DNA of 50,112 nucleotides from Xenorhabdus thuongxuanensis (GCF_001908095.1 NZ_MKGR01000016.1:37877-87988); one strand, 5' to 3'; positions 9,496 through 19,923 are shown, counted from the first letter of the stretch. A program made the numbers and translations. The notes: a model not told the origin generated them from the sequence alone.

Positions 9496-9537
9496 ATCAG
9501 GAAATTCACTTTAATTGTTAGCCTTGACTTTCCTGAT
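9496..9537 (+). terminator. Inverted repeat downstream of the major pilin gene (possible partial terminator)
   Basis: Nine-base arms ATCAGGAAA and TTTCCTGAT enclose about 24 bases, with only a mixed A/T tail. In many fimbrial operons a leaky structure after the major subunit sets its excess over the assembly genes. Terminator strength is uncertain. Confidence 0.45.
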
Positions 9538-9614
9538 AATATATTTAGGGTATTTCTGGGATATAACATGTAAGTAAGGTATGACTACAATAGTCTGTAA
9601 CAAGATCTGTTTTA

Positions 9615-9628
9615 TTGATGTAAATCAA
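9615..9628 (+). promoter_or_regulatory. Perfect FNR-consensus box in the mrxA-usher gap
   Basis: TTGATGTAAATCAA matches the FNR consensus TTGAT-N4-ATCAA at every defined base. It lies between the pilin and usher genes, about 300 bases before the usher ATG. It could drive or block an internal promoter under low oxygen. No clear -10 can be fixed beside it. Confidence 0.5.
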
Positions 9629-9723
9629 TATTATTAATGCTTGAGTAAGCAGATTGTGTCATTAACAAAGCTATCCCTATAGAGGTAAATTGAAATACCC
9701 TTTTTTATTTATTCAATCAGTGA

Positions 9724-9912
9724 AGCACAAACAGAGAACGTAACATATTACAGCTAGGCAGGACATGTGGCTATCTCTGCAACCTCAGTATCGGTCAGGC
9801 TCCTCAATTTAGATCGATGAACTTTAATGACGCCATGTATGAGGTAAGAACTCCTGTGCGCTTACAGACTTGATCATGTCTGACAGCGGCTAATTTCAAA
9901 CTGGATGATTAA
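9724..9912 (+). pseudogene. Remnant of a second fimbrial subunit gene (MrpB-position)
   Basis: One frame from 9724 to a TAA at 9910-9912, broken only by a TGA at 9871, reads through CNLSIGQ near its middle and ends LTAANFKLDD. The end closely resembles the pilin C-terminal pattern seen in the neighbouring MrxA (FTAIANFTLNYL), and a Cys-containing segment upstream is also pilin-like. There is no start codon or signal peptide, and the length is well below the usual 170-180 residues. It sits where Proteus mrp has mrpB, so a decayed MrpB-like minor pilin is the best reading; this is inference. Confidence 0.5.
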
Positions 9913-9935
9913 CGATTCATTGTTCAGAGGATGCT

Positions 9936-12599
9936 ATGGCTTTGTTTTCAGATTCTATGAGTCATGATTTTTTATCTAATAATAGAAAAATAATCAGTAA
10001 TAAAAAGACAAACGGTAATAGAAATAATGTGATTAATCAAAAAAGAATAGCTAATAAAATAAAAACAGAACACCTGCTATTCGGAATTAATCCTCTTTTT
10101 GCTCTTATACTGTTTGCATTATCTGGCATTCAGGTTACTCATTCCAAGCCATCAGTTGAATTCAATATTGGTGCACTGGATGTCAATGAACGTGCCAATA
10201 TTGATTTGGATAAATTTGCACGTGCTGGTTATATCATGCCGGGCAATTATATGATGAGTGTCCGGATGAATCAGCATGAACTCCAGGATACCTATTCCAT
10301 CGATTTCATTGCACCGCCTGATGAGCCAACAGATAGTGAAGCCTGTATATCCCCTGAATTGGTGAAACAAATCGCACTGAAACAACAGTGGGTAGAAAAA
10401 TTAGGTTGGCAGAATGAAGGTAAATGCCTTGATCTCACTACATTGCCAGGTACATCAGCCAGAGGTGATCTCGCTACTTATAAGCTTTATTTAATCATAC
10501 CTAAAATTTACTTGGAATATGACTTACCAGATTGGGATCCTCCTTCTCGTTGGGATAATGGAATACCTGGATTACTGTTTGATTATAACGTTAACGCACA
10601 AACCTCTAAACCCGTTCACGGTAATAGTAGCCAACAGATAAGTGCTATTGGAACAGCGGGTATGAATGTCGGGGAGTGGCGTTTTCGGGCTGATTGGCAG
10701 GCCAAATATAACCGTTTCAAAAACCAGGGGGGTGATAAATTGAGTTCTTCTGGGGGGAGAGAACGTGATTGGGATTGGAGTCGTTACTATGTGTATCGTG
10801 CGATCCCTCGTTTGGAAGCGAAGTTGACATTGGGTGAGGATTACCTCAATTCCAGCATCTTCGATAGTTTCCGCTATACGGGTGTCAGTTTAGTGACTGA
10901 TGAAAATATGTTGCCACCGAATTTACGTGGATATGCGCCTGAAGTCACAGGTGTAGCACGGACTAATGCCAAGGTGACAGTTAGGCAACAGGGGAGAGTG
11001 TTGTATGAAACTCAGGTTGCTTCCGGTCCATTCCGTATTCAGGATCTGAGTGATGCGGTAGTTGGAACACTGGATGTCAGAGTCGAAGAGCAAGACGGTG
11101 GTGTGCAAGAGTTTCAGGTTAATACTGCGACTATTCCTTATCTGACCCGCCCTGGACGAGTACAATATAAATTTGTTGGTGGTCAATCCACTAATGATAA
11201 GCATCGTCGTGAAGGGCCTGCGTTCGGCCTGGGTGAATTCTCGTGGGGAATTAACAACGGTTGGTCGCTGTATGGTGGTCTTTTAGCTGCGGGAGATTAT
11301 AACGCCTTATCATTGGGGATCGGCCGTGATTTGATGATGTTTGGTGCATTGTCGCTTGATATGACGGAATCGAGGGCAAGATTACCGGGAGAAAACAAAA
11401 CCCTGACAGGTGGATCTTATCGTCTTAGTTATTCGAAACGTTTTGATCAATATAACAGTCAGGTGACGTTTGCTGGATATCGTTTCTCTGAGCGTAATTT
11501 CATGAATATGGGACAGTATATCGATCGCCGCTATCGCAACGTTTCTTCCAATAGCGGTAAGGAGATGTATACCATTACCTTCAACAAACAATTTACAGAT
11601 ATTGGTTTAAATGCCTACCTTAACTATAGCCATCAAACTTACTGGAATCGGCCAACAAACGATCGCTATAACATTTCCTTATCCAAATATTTTGATATTG
11701 GGCGTTATAAAAATATCAGCGTCAATCTATCAGCCTATCGTAACAATTTTGACAATAAAAAAGATGATGGCATGTATCTGAATCTTTCCATTCCGTGGGG
11801 AGAAAGTGGCACTGTCAGCTACAACGGGTTGGTTAATCGTCAGGGCAATGCACATACAGTGGGTTATTTTGATCGTATTGATGACCGCAATAACTATCGT
11901 ATTTCAATGGGTACGAGTGTCGGTGGTAGGGCATCAGTTGATGGATATTACAACCATTATGGTGATCAGACATTACTCACTGCCAGTGCCAGTTATCGGG
12001 ATGGTGGCAATACTACGGCAGCCCTTGGCCTGCAAGGTGGGATAACTGTAACGGCAAAAGGGGCTGCACTGCACCGTACTAATATGCCTGGCGCAACTCG
12101 CTTAATGGTAGATACAGAAGGGGTTAGCAATGTGCCTATTCGAGGATTTGGTTCAGCGGTACATACCAACTACTTTGGTAAAGCTGTGCTGGCCGATGTG
12201 AATAACTACTATCGCAACAGAGCAAATATTGACTTAGATAACTTACCTGATGATGTAGAGGCACTGCGTTCTGTTCAGCAGGCAACATTAACGGAAGGCG
12301 CGATTGGTTATCGTAAATTCCAAGTGATATCAGGAAGTAAAGCAATGACAGTCATCCGGTTACCTGACGGTTCATTCCCACCTTTTGGTGCTTCTGTCTT
12401 GAATTCTGCTCAGCGTGAAATAGGGATTGTCAGTGATGATGGATATGCCTATCTGAGTGGAATAAATCAGGGGGAAAAACTGCAAGTGCATTGGGATGGA
12501 CAAGCTCAGTGCGAGATTACAGTGCCAGATGAAATGACGTCAGAGTCTTTAACTTCACTTTTGCTACCTTGCCAGTTCTTAACAGACGATGGTAAGTAA
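9936..12599 (+). CDS. mrxC: Outer-membrane fimbrial usher (MrxC/MrpC, PapC type)
   Basis: 887-residue usher that accepts chaperone-subunit complexes and secretes the growing fibre through the outer membrane. Usher landmarks: N-terminal VEFNIGALDVNERANIDLDKFARAG (binding domain start), the PDW/LLFDYNVN entry to the barrel, the plug region (PNLRGYAPEVTGVARTNAKV), the paired C-terminal cysteines (QCEITVP and LLPCQF). The ATG at 9936 follows AGAGG. Unusually, about 45 polar residues rich in Asn, Lys and Ile precede the hydrophobic core FALILFALSG, making a very long signal region; a later GTG lacks an SD. It lies upstream of the chaperone gene. Confidence 0.93.
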   Translation: MALFSDSMSHDFLSNNRKIISNKKTNGNRNNVINQKRIANKIKTEHLLFGINPLFALILFALSGIQVTHSKPSVEFNIGALDVNERANIDLDKFARAGYIMPGNYMMSVRMNQHELQDTYSIDFIAPPDEPTDSEACISPELVKQIALKQQWVEKLGWQNEGKCLDLTTLPGTSARGDLATYKLYLIIPKIYLEYDLPDWDPPSRWDNGIPGLLFDYNVNAQTSKPVHGNSSQQISAIGTAGMNVGEWRFRADWQAKYNRFKNQGGDKLSSSGGRERDWDWSRYYVYRAIPRLEAKLTLGEDYLNSSIFDSFRYTGVSLVTDENMLPPNLRGYAPEVTGVARTNAKVTVRQQGRVLYETQVASGPFRIQDLSDAVVGTLDVRVEEQDGGVQEFQVNTATIPYLTRPGRVQYKFVGGQSTNDKHRREGPAFGLGEFSWGINNGWSLYGGLLAAGDYNALSLGIGRDLMMFGALSLDMTESRARLPGENKTLTGGSYRLSYSKRFDQYNSQVTFAGYRFSERNFMNMGQYIDRRYRNVSSNSGKEMYTITFNKQFTDIGLNAYLNYSHQTYWNRPTNDRYNISLSKYFDIGRYKNISVNLSAYRNNFDNKKDDGMYLNLSIPWGESGTVSYNGLVNRQGNAHTVGYFDRIDDRNNYRISMGTSVGGRASVDGYYNHYGDQTLLTASASYRDGGNTTAALGLQGGITVTAKGAALHRTNMPGATRLMVDTEGVSNVPIRGFGSAVHTNYFGKAVLADVNNYYRNRANIDLDNLPDDVEALRSVQQATLTEGAIGYRKFQVISGSKAMTVIRLPDGSFPPFGASVLNSAQREIGIVSDDGYAYLSGINQGEKLQVHWDGQAQCEITVPDEMTSESLTSLLLPCQFLTDDGK

Positions 12600-12729
12600 A
12601 TTGTAATGAAACTATCTGAAAAATCGTTATTTAATAAGGTATTATGTTTGTTTGATTTGAAAAATACGGCGATTAGCTAGTACAGCAAATATAAACATGA
12701 GTCTCTTTTGAGCTTGAGCAAATGACACT

Positions 12730-13488
12730 ATGAAACTGAAAAATATTCTAATGATAACCGCTATGACGGTAAGTTGCTTGATGCCAATTCATCAGGCAAC
12801 GGCAGCGATAGCGTTAGATCGTACTCGCGTGATTTTTAATGGCAATACAAAATCCGTCAGCTTGAACATTGAAAATCAGCATCTTGATTTGCCTTATTTG
12901 GCACAGGCATGGATTGAAGATGATAAGGGAAATAAGATCAATGGCCCGATTGTGGTTGTTCCTCCAGTACAACGTGTTGAAGCTGGAGCAAAGAGCCAGG
13001 TCAAAATTCAAACACTGCCGACGATAACCCAATTGCCACAAGATCGGGAAAGTCTGTTCTATTTCAACATACGTGAAATCCCACCACGTAGTGAAAAATC
13101 CAATGTGTTACAAATCGCTTTGCAAACACGCGTCAAGCTATTCTATCGTCCGGAATCTGTGATTGCACGGCGTATTGATCTTGATAATCCCTGGCAGGAA
13201 AAACTTACCTTAACCCGCGAAGGCAATCAATATGTGGTGAATAACCCAACACCTTATTATGTCACTATTTCAGAAGCCTCTAACAAGGTGAACGGTGAAA
13301 GCGTAGAGGCATTTAAGCCTCTCATGTTGGCACCCAGAAGTAGTGAGAAACTTGGAGGCACCGCTAACTCATTAGGTAATACACCAGTACTGACCTATGT
13401 CAATGATTATGGTGGACGTCCACAGTTAACATTCAACTGTAGTGGCAATACCTGTGCAGTGATAAAAGTTGTGACTAGTGGAAACTGA
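12730..13488 (+). CDS. mrxD: Periplasmic fimbrial chaperone (MrxD/MrpD, PapD type)
   Basis: 252-residue PapD-like chaperone that folds pilins by donor-strand complementation. A signal peptide of about 25 residues ends near QATA. Conserved features: ALDRTRVIFNG at the mature N-terminus (Arg anchoring the pilin C-terminus), QDRESLFYFNIREIPP, and LQTRVKLFYRP with the second anchoring Lys. The C-terminal pair of cysteines (FNCSGNTC) marks the subset with a domain-2 disulfide. It follows the usher by 130 bp. Confidence 0.93.
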   Translation: MKLKNILMITAMTVSCLMPIHQATAAIALDRTRVIFNGNTKSVSLNIENQHLDLPYLAQAWIEDDKGNKINGPIVVVPPVQRVEAGAKSQVKIQTLPTITQLPQDRESLFYFNIREIPPRSEKSNVLQIALQTRVKLFYRPESVIARRIDLDNPWQEKLTLTREGNQYVVNNPTPYYVTISEASNKVNGESVEAFKPLMLAPRSSEKLGGTANSLGNTPVLTYVNDYGGRPQLTFNCSGNTCAVIKVVTSGN

Positions 13489-13509
13489 TTGAATTGTACC
13501 GATGGTACT

Positions 13510-13531
13510 CCGTCAATCCAGATGTTGACGG
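13510..13531 (+). repeat. Short inverted repeat between chaperone and minor pilin genes
   Basis: CCGTCAA and TTGACGG form a 7-bp stem with an 8-base loop inside the 120-bp intergenic gap. There is no T-run, so it is more likely an mRNA stability or processing hairpin than a terminator. Confidence 0.4.
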
Positions 13532-13608
13532 GGCATCAATATAGAATTAGCCGAAATTATGATGAGTTTTTTTCGGTAAATAATTGGATAAATGTAGGGT
13601 AAATAATA

Positions 13609-14172
13609 ATGAATCCGTTAAGCATCAGATTATCCAGATATATATTGCCGATGCTGTTTCTTTTCGGCATTGGTAGTCAGCAAAGTGCATATGCACAAGA
13701 TAATCTGCGTCAGGATATCAGAATTACGCTAACTGTGCTTGCTCCCACTTGTTCGATTAAGACAGAAGATCAAAACATAGAAGTGGATTTTGGAAACATT
13801 CTTAACAGCGATCTTTATCTGAGGCATCGTACAAAGGGCAAGCCATTTTATCTGTATTTAAAGGATTGTGATCCTCAGATGATAAAACGTTTAAGGATCA
13901 AATTCTTGGGGGAGATGAGTCAAGAGCTACCGGGGTTGCTGGCAGTGAGATCCAACGATCGTCTTCATGGCATTGCTATTGGCATGGAAAAAATTGATGG
14001 TACGCCGATGCCGTTTAATAAAACCAGTGAATTCCCGTTATCAGCTAATAGCAGAGATAACATGATTACATTCCAGGCGTATGTACAAGCTACTCCCCGC
14101 TCTATTCAAGAAAAAAAGATTGGTGTTGGTCCATTTACTGCAATCGCGACTTTTGAAGTTAATTACGACTAG
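13609..14172 (+). CDS. mrxG: Minor fimbrial subunit (MrxG/MrpG type)
   Basis: 187-residue pilin-like protein. The signal peptide ends near AYA (about residue 29). The mature protein shows a donor strand (RQDIRITLTVL), the pilin cysteine pair (APTCSIKT and LKDCDPQ) and the C-terminal FTAIATFEVNYD beta-zipper. Its place between chaperone and tip adhesin matches MrpG. It probably joins adhesin to shaft; that role is inferred from order. Confidence 0.85.
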   Translation: MNPLSIRLSRYILPMLFLFGIGSQQSAYAQDNLRQDIRITLTVLAPTCSIKTEDQNIEVDFGNILNSDLYLRHRTKGKPFYLYLKDCDPQMIKRLRIKFLGEMSQELPGLLAVRSNDRLHGIAIGMEKIDGTPMPFNKTSEFPLSANSRDNMITFQAYVQATPRSIQEKKIGVGPFTAIATFEVNYD

Positions 14173-14236
14173 TCAAGCTGACTGGTTTTTCATCCACGAT
14201 CTTTAGTCAGAGTTTGATGCTATTGGAAAATAAGTT

Positions 14237-15067
14237 ATGCGCCATATTAAAAAATCGTTGTTGAAGCTAGCAGCCCTGTTGTTTTTGGTCAGTGCCACAC
14301 ATGCTTATGGTGGGGCTTATGTTATGCCGGTTGATACGATTTCCTCAGGAGATCAAGCTATTACGACTATGGAAATCATTGCATGGACAGAGGAAGAAGG
14401 GATACCCAATCCTTGCTATGGAGATACCGCATGCTATGTTGGCCCAGATGTGATGTATAAGAGTGGACATCGGCCGGGAATGTACGGCTCTTGCGTGGAT
14501 GCAAAGGTGTGTTTGGATGCACGTAATTATCGGACAACCGCTGACGTTATGCGAGCTTATAAACTCAACTTTGGTATTCCTAAACGGGTAACATTTACCA
14601 TCATGACCATAGATGCGGATTGTATCGGTTTGTTTTATACAACTGATATAAAAGAGGGATATGGTTTGTCTCAACAATTTCCAAATTCCACTTGCAACAA
14701 AATGCCGCCCCCGAACCAAGTTTGTAAAATTGAATTACCTTCTGAAATTGCTTATGGGGAATTAACTGCTACAGAAGTGAATAATGCGACCAAAACAATT
14801 GAGGGTAAATTTACATGTGCTATTAAGGGCGGCCAGATTATGCTGCATGCCAGATCAACTAATAATGAAGAAAAAGTTTATCTTGATTCCGATAAACAAA
14901 TATATTCGACGTTACAGATTAATTACAAAAATGCGGAAGATAAAGTGAGTGTTGATAATAAAAGGGAGATCAATAATTTCACACTGACGTCAGTATTGCA
15001 CACACTAACTCCCCCGAAAGCCGGAAAATATGAAGGTACTGCAATAGTTTATTTAACTTATTTATAA
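14237..15067 (+). CDS. mrxH: Fimbrial tip adhesin (MrxH/MrpH type)
   Basis: 276-residue protein with a signal peptide of about 24 residues (SATHAYGG), then a Cys-rich N-terminal receptor-binding half (residues about 25-155, with cysteines around NPCYGDTACY, GSCVDAKVC, DADC and STCN) and a C-terminal pilin half starting near PNQVCKIELP and ending GTAIVYLTYL. This two-domain plan is that of MrpH, the MR/P tip adhesin. Several histidines are present in the N-terminal half, but I cannot assign metal ligands from sequence alone. It lies 64 bp after the minor subunit and 18 bp before the regulator gene. Confidence 0.82.
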   Translation: MRHIKKSLLKLAALLFLVSATHAYGGAYVMPVDTISSGDQAITTMEIIAWTEEEGIPNPCYGDTACYVGPDVMYKSGHRPGMYGSCVDAKVCLDARNYRTTADVMRAYKLNFGIPKRVTFTIMTIDADCIGLFYTTDIKEGYGLSQQFPNSTCNKMPPPNQVCKIELPSEIAYGELTATEVNNATKTIEGKFTCAIKGGQIMLHARSTNNEEKVYLDSDKQIYSTLQINYKNAEDKVSVDNKREINNFTLTSVLHTLTPPKAGKYEGTAIVYLTYL

Positions 15068-15085
15068 ATTGAGAGCAAAGATATT

Positions 15086-15361
15086 ATGCAAATCAGTATG
15101 CTGGTAGGAAAAAGAATCCAAATGAAAAGAAAAGAAATTAGAGTGACAGCAGCAGAGCTGGCAGACAAAATTGGAGTTAGCCATCAGCAATTGTCACGTT
15201 ATGAACGCGGAACCAATAAAATTAGTCTGGAGCATTTGGTTGCTATTTCTATTGCCCTGGAAACTCCGGCAAATTGGTTTTTAGAGGATTGTTTTACTCC
15301 TCCTAAAGTTCATATGAATAATCAATATACCTGTGTAGCAGAAACAATTCTGGGTTTATAA
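15086..15361 (+). CDS. mrxJ: MrpJ-like helix-turn-helix regulator at the end of the fimbrial operon
   Basis: 91-residue HTH_3/XRE-type DNA-binding protein. The helix-turn-helix covers residues 20-45 (ELADKIGVSHQQLSRYERG), including the S-x-Q-Q-x-S-R-Y-E pattern typical of MrpJ paralogues. In Proteus, MrpJ is made with the fimbriae and represses flagellar genes, so motile and adherent states exclude each other. Placement as the last gene, 18 bp after the adhesin and before a terminator, supports the same role here; the target is inferred. Confidence 0.78.
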   Translation: MQISMLVGKRIQMKRKEIRVTAAELADKIGVSHQQLSRYERGTNKISLEHLVAISIALETPANWFLEDCFTPPKVHMNNQYTCVAETILGL

Positions 15362-15382
15362 CATTGAATTTAATTAATAGTG

Positions 15383-15415
15383 GCCATTCCAATTCAGGAA
15401 TGGCTTTGTTTTTTT
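15383..15415 (+). terminator. Terminator of the fimbrial operon
   Basis: Eight-base arms GCCATTCC and GGAATGGC with a 6-base loop are followed by a T-rich tract of about ten bases. It lies 21 bases after the regulator stop. Confidence 0.88.
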
Positions 15416-15456
15416 ATTCGTTAGATTTCCAACTTTGGGGAAGTTATTTTTTCAGA

Positions 15457-15484
15457 AAGATACCGCCAAAAATGACGGTATCTT
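15457..15484 (-). terminator. Probable terminator of carAB
   Basis: Nine-base arms (AAGATACCG and CGGTATCTT) sit 27 bases past the carB stop. The T-run on the minus strand is short (TTTCT), so strength is doubtful, but its position between convergent operons fits. Confidence 0.5.
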
Positions 15485-15510
15485 ATTTGGTAGAGTTATT
15501 TTAGGTGTAT

Positions 15511-18500
15511 TTATTTGGCAATTTTAGCATGCATTTCTTGTACAGAAATAACCTGCTCAGTAGGATCAGCACTAAGTGCCATAGTCGTTGCAAAGCCACC
15601 ATTTAGGGTTGTGTCATAGTGCACTTTATATTGCAGTGCGCTGCGACGCAGCAGTTTTGAATCTTCAATCGCCTGGCGACCCGCAGTGGTATTAACGATA
15701 TAGTCGTATTCACCATTTTTGATCCTGTCCTGAATATGCGGGCGTCCTTCATGAACTTTATTTACCAAACGTGGGTTGATCCCTGCTTCACCCAATACAA
15801 TTGCTGTACCGTGCGTCGCATCCAGTTCAAAGCCGTGTTTAAGTAATTTAGCTGCCAAATCAACAACACGTTCTTTATCACCTTCTCGTACAGACAGTAG
15901 TGCCCGGCTTTTCTTACGCATGGTGGAATTACTGCCTAACATTGCTTTTGAAAAGGCTTCGGCAAAGGTCCGACCAACCCCCATTACTTCACCGGTAGAA
16001 CGCATTTCTGGTCCCAGAATTGGGTCAACACCTGGGAATTTATTAAATGGCAGTACGACTTCTTTCACGGAGTAGTAAGGTGGGATGATCTCTTCAATTG
16101 TACCTTGCTCAAGCAGAGACTGGCCTGCCATCACACGTGCCGCTATTTTTGCCAGCGGCATACCCGTTGCCTTGGAAACAAATGGGACGGTACGTGCTGC
16201 GCGTGGGTTCACTTCAATCAGGTAAACTTCGTTGTCTTTCACCGCAAACTGGACGTTCATCAGACCGCGGACACGCAGTTCAAAGGCCAGTTTTTCAACT
16301 TGCTGGCGCATAACATCCTGAATTTCTTTGCTCAAGGTATAAGCCGGCAAAGAACAGGCTGAGTCACCGGAGTGAACACCTGCTTGCTCGATATGTTCCA
16401 TGATGCCGCCAATCAGGACACGTTCACCATCACAGATAGCATCCACATCAACCTCAACAGCATCATCAAGAAAGCGATCCAGCAAGACTGGTGCATCGTT
16501 GGATACGCTAACCGCAGTCTGGAAGTAACGGCGCAAGTCTGACTCGTCGTATACGATTTCCATTGCACGCCCACCCAGCACATAAGATGGACGAACGACC
16601 AGCGGATAACCAATCTCATTACCTTTTTCAACCGCCTGCTCGATAGTGGATACTGTGGCGTTGGCTGGTTGTTTCAGGCCAAGACGATTAACGGCTTGCT
16701 GGAAACGTTCACGGTCTTCTGCACGATCAATGGCATCAGGGCTGGTGCCGATAATAGGGACACCGGCGGCTTCCAGTTCACGAGCCAGTTTCAGTGGCGT
16801 CTGGCCGCCATACTGGACGATCACGCCTTTTGGTTGTTCAACACGCACGATTTCCAGCACGTCTTCCAGAGTGACAGGTTCAAAGTAAAGGCGATCGGAA
16901 GTGTCATAATCGGTAGAAACGGTTTCTGGGTTACAGTTCACCATGATGGTTTCAAAACCATCTTCACGCAGAGCCAGAGCAGCATGTACGCAGCAATAAT
17001 CGAACTCAATGCCTTGCCCGATGCGGTTCGGGCCCCCGCCCAATACCATGATTTTCGGTTTGTCATTGTTCGGGTTGGCTTCACATTCGTCTTCGTATGT
17101 GGAGTACATGTAAGCAGTATCGGTAGCAAATTCAGCCGCACAGGTATCAACACGCTTATAAACTGGGTATAAGTTGTAGTCATAGCGTAGCTTACGGAGC
17201 TCTTTATCAGAGACTCCCACCAGTTTCGCCAGATGCGCATCAGCAAAACCTTTGCGTTTCAAATGGCGCAAGAAATCAGGGTTCAGGCCGTTAATACCTT
17301 GTTCTGCAACTTGTTCTTCCAGACGAATTAACTCTTCAATTTGCACCAAGAACCAGCGGTCGATATTGGTCAGGTTGAAGAGTCCATCAACGGACATACC
17401 AGCGCGGAAAGCATCAGCGATATACCAAATACGCTCAGCACCTGCATCTTTCAATTCACTACGGATTTTGGTCAGGGATTGTGGATCATCAAGATTGACT
17501 TTAGGATCAAATCCGGTTGCGCCGACTTCCAGACCACGCAGGGCTTTTTGCATGGACTCCTGGAAAGTACGGCCAATCGCCATCACTTCACCAACAGATT
17601 TCATCTGGGTGGTTAGGCGGTCATTACTGCCGGCAAATTTCTCAAAGTTGAAGCGAGGAATTTTCGTCACAACATAATCGATGGAAGGCTCGAAAGACGC
17701 AGGGGTGCGTCCGCCCGTGATGTCGTTCATCAATTCATCAAGGGTATAACCGACCGCCAGTTTTGCGGCGATTTTTGCGATTGGGAAACCTGTTGCCTTG
17801 GAAGCCAATGCTGATGAACGAGATACTCGTGGGTTCATTTCAATGACGATCAGGCGGCCATTTTTCGGGTTTACTGCAAACTGAACGTTTGAACCACCGG
17901 TTTCTACGCCAATTTCACGCAATACCGCCATCGAAGCGTTACGCATGATTTGGTATTCTTTGTCGGTCAGTGTCTGTGCTGGCGCTACGGTGATGGAGTC
18001 ACCGGTATGGATACCCATTGGATCGAAGTTTTCAATGGAGCAGATGATAATGCAGTTATCGTTTTTATCCCGCACTACTTCCATCTCATACTCTTTCCAG
18101 CCAATCAGGGATTCATCGATCAGCAATTCATTGGTTGGAGAGAGGTCTAAGCCGCGTTCGCAGATTTCTTCGAACTCTTCACGGTTGTAGGCGATACCTC
18201 CACCGCTTCCACCCATGGTAAAAGAGGGGCGGATAATACAAGGGAAACCGACTTCTTCGGCTACCGCCAGCGCTTCTTCCATCGTGTGGGCAATGCCAGA
18301 ACGAGCGGTGTCCAGGCCGATTTTCTTCATCGCCTTGTCAAAACGCTGGCGATCTTCTGCTTTATCAATGGCATCAGCGGTCGCACCAATCATGGTGACG
18401 CCAAATTCTTTCAGTACACCTTGGCGCTCCAGCTCCAATGCACAGTTTAGTGCCGTTTGCCCACCCATTGTTGGCAGGATGGCATCCGGGCGCTCTTTTT

Positions 18501-18735
18501 CAATAATTTTGCGCACTACTTCCCAATGGATCGGCTCGATATAAGTTGCATCAGCCATTTCAGGATCGGTCATTATCGTTGCTGGATTTGAGTTTACCAG
18601 AATGACGCGATAACCTTCTTCCCGCAGCGCTTTACAAGCCTGTGCGCCGGAGTAGTCAAATTCACAAGCCTGGCCAATTACAATTGGGCCAGCACCTAAG
18701 ATCAGGATACTTTTAATATCAGTACGTTTTGCCAT
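15511..18735 (-). CDS. carB: Carbamoyl-phosphate synthase large subunit
   Basis: 1074-residue synthetase (E. coli 1073) that uses ammonia from CarA, bicarbonate and two ATP to make carbamoyl phosphate for arginine and pyrimidines. It begins [21 protein letters not shown]. The two homologous ATP-grasp halves are evident ([14 protein letters not shown] in the first, [14 protein letters not shown] in the second), with a C-terminal allosteric domain (about residues 930-1074). It follows carA by 16 bp, with AGGAGAA before the ATG. Confidence 0.97.
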   Translation of the reverse strand: MAKRTDIKSILILGAGPIVIGQACEFDYSGAQACKALREEGYRVILVNSNPATIMTDPEMADATYIEPIHWEVVRKIIEKERPDAILPTMGGQTALNCALELERQGVLKEFGVTMIGATADAIDKAEDRQRFDKAMKKIGLDTARSGIAHTMEEALAVAEEVGFPCIIRPSFTMGGSGGGIAYNREEFEEICERGLDLSPTNELLIDESLIGWKEYEMEVVRDKNDNCIIICSIENFDPMGIHTGDSITVAPAQTLTDKEYQIMRNASMAVLREIGVETGGSNVQFAVNPKNGRLIVIEMNPRVSRSSALASKATGFPIAKIAAKLAVGYTLDELMNDITGGRTPASFEPSIDYVVTKIPRFNFEKFAGSNDRLTTQMKSVGEVMAIGRTFQESMQKALRGLEVGATGFDPKVNLDDPQSLTKIRSELKDAGAERIWYIADAFRAGMSVDGLFNLTNIDRWFLVQIEELIRLEEQVAEQGINGLNPDFLRHLKRKGFADAHLAKLVGVSDKELRKLRYDYNLYPVYKRVDTCAAEFATDTAYMYSTYEDECEANPNNDKPKIMVLGGGPNRIGQGIEFDYCCVHAALALREDGFETIMVNCNPETVSTDYDTSDRLYFEPVTLEDVLEIVRVEQPKGVIVQYGGQTPLKLARELEAAGVPIIGTSPDAIDRAEDRERFQQAVNRLGLKQPANATVSTIEQAVEKGNEIGYPLVVRPSYVLGGRAMEIVYDESDLRRYFQTAVSVSNDAPVLLDRFLDDAVEVDVDAICDGERVLIGGIMEHIEQAGVHSGDSACSLPAYTLSKEIQDVMRQQVEKLAFELRVRGLMNVQFAVKDNEVYLIEVNPRAARTVPFVSKATGMPLAKIAARVMAGQSLLEQGTIEEIIPPYYSVKEVVLPFNKFPGVDPILGPEMRSTGEVMGVGRTFAEAFSKAMLGSNSTMRKKSRALLSVREGDKERVVDLAAKLLKHGFELDATHGTAIVLGEAGINPRLVNKVHEGRPHIQDRIKNGEYDYIVNTTAGRQAIEDSKLLRRSALQYKVHYDTTLNGGFATTMALSADPTEQVISVQEMHAKIAK

Positions 18736-18751
18736 TTTTTTCTTCTCCTGA

Positions 18752-19912
18752 TTATTTGGTGTTCTGAACGTTTGTCAGGCGATATTGCTCAATTAACTCG
18801 ATAAAATGATCGAACAGCGAAGCGGCTTCATGTGGGCCAGGGCTAGCTTCTGGGTGCCCCTGAAAACTGAATGCTGGTTTATCAGTACGATGAATGCCTT
18901 GCAATGTGCCATCAAAAAGTGATTTATGTGTTACACGCAGATTGGCTGGAAGTGAGCTTTCATCAACAGCAAAACCGTGGTTCTGTGCCGTGATCATGAC
19001 AACATTGCGATCCAAATCTTTGACTGGATGGTTTCCACCATGATGACCAAACTTCATTTTCACCGTTTTTGCACCACTGGCCAGTGCTAGCAACTGGTGC
19101 CCTAAGCAGATGCCAAATACAGGAATTTCGGTATCCAGGAAGGTTTTAATCGCTTCGATAGCATAGTCGCATGGCTCTGGGTCACCAGGTCCATTGGACA
19201 GGAAAATACCATCCGGTGCCATTTTCAGCACTTCATCTGCGGGGGTTTTTGCCGGAACAACGGTAACGCGGCAACCGCGATCTACCAGCATACGCAAGAT
19301 ATTGCGCTTCACTCCAAAATCATAGGCCACAATGTGGTAAGGCAATTCTTGCTCTTTGCGAGCTTCGGGTAGCCCATTCGCTAATGTCCAGCTTCCTTGT
19401 ACCCATTGGTAAGATTGTGTTGTCGTGACTTCTTTTGCTAAATCCATGCCTTTCAGGCCAGGAAATGCTTTTGCTTTTTCCAGTGCAATTTGAGCATCCG
19501 TTTCATGACCTGCAATGATACAGCCGTTTTGTGCCCCTTTTTCTCTTAATAGTCGGGTCAGTTTGCGTGTATCGATATCCGCGATGGCAACGATATTATG
19601 ACGTTTCAGGTAATCAGACAGGTTTTCTTCGCTGCGGAAATTACTGGTCACTAAGGGTAAATCACGAATAACTAAGCCTTGGGCTTGAATGGCGGGGGAT
19701 TCTTCATCAGCGGCATTGATGCCGACATTACCAATATGGGGATAAGTAAGAGTAACAATTTGGCGGGAATAGGAAGGGTCGGTAAGTATTTCTTGATATC
19801 CGGTCATTGAGGTATTGAAGACCACTTCCCCAACAGCCACACCCTCAGCACCAATGGCGCGACCGTGAAATTGGGTTCCATCTTCTAGAACCAATATAGC
19901 TGACTTAATCAA
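18752..19912 (-). CDS. carA: Carbamoyl-phosphate synthase small (glutaminase) subunit
   Basis: 386-residue amidotransferase subunit supplying ammonia from glutamine to CarB. Start assigned to TTG at 19912, directly behind a strong GGAGGG; this gives [21 protein letters not shown], as in E. coli CarA, which also starts with TTG. The frame remains open for 25 codons upstream but without ribosome-site support. The class I triad is present: Cys in [10 protein letters not shown], His in [11 protein letters not shown] and the following Glu. Confidence 0.96.
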   Translation of the reverse strand: MIKSAILVLEDGTQFHGRAIGAEGVAVGEVVFNTSMTGYQEILTDPSYSRQIVTLTYPHIGNVGINAADEESPAIQAQGLVIRDLPLVTSNFRSEENLSDYLKRHNIVAIADIDTRKLTRLLREKGAQNGCIIAGHETDAQIALEKAKAFPGLKGMDLAKEVTTTQSYQWVQGSWTLANGLPEARKEQELPYHIVAYDFGVKRNILRMLVDRGCRVTVVPAKTPADEVLKMAPDGIFLSNGPGDPEPCDYAIEAIKTFLDTEIPVFGICLGHQLLALASGAKTVKMKFGHHGGNHPVKDLDRNVVMITAQNHGFAVDESSLPANLRVTHKSLFDGTLQGIHRTDKPAFSFQGHPEASPGPHEAASLFDHFIELIEQYRLTNVQNTK

Positions 19913-19923
19913 AACGCCCTCCA

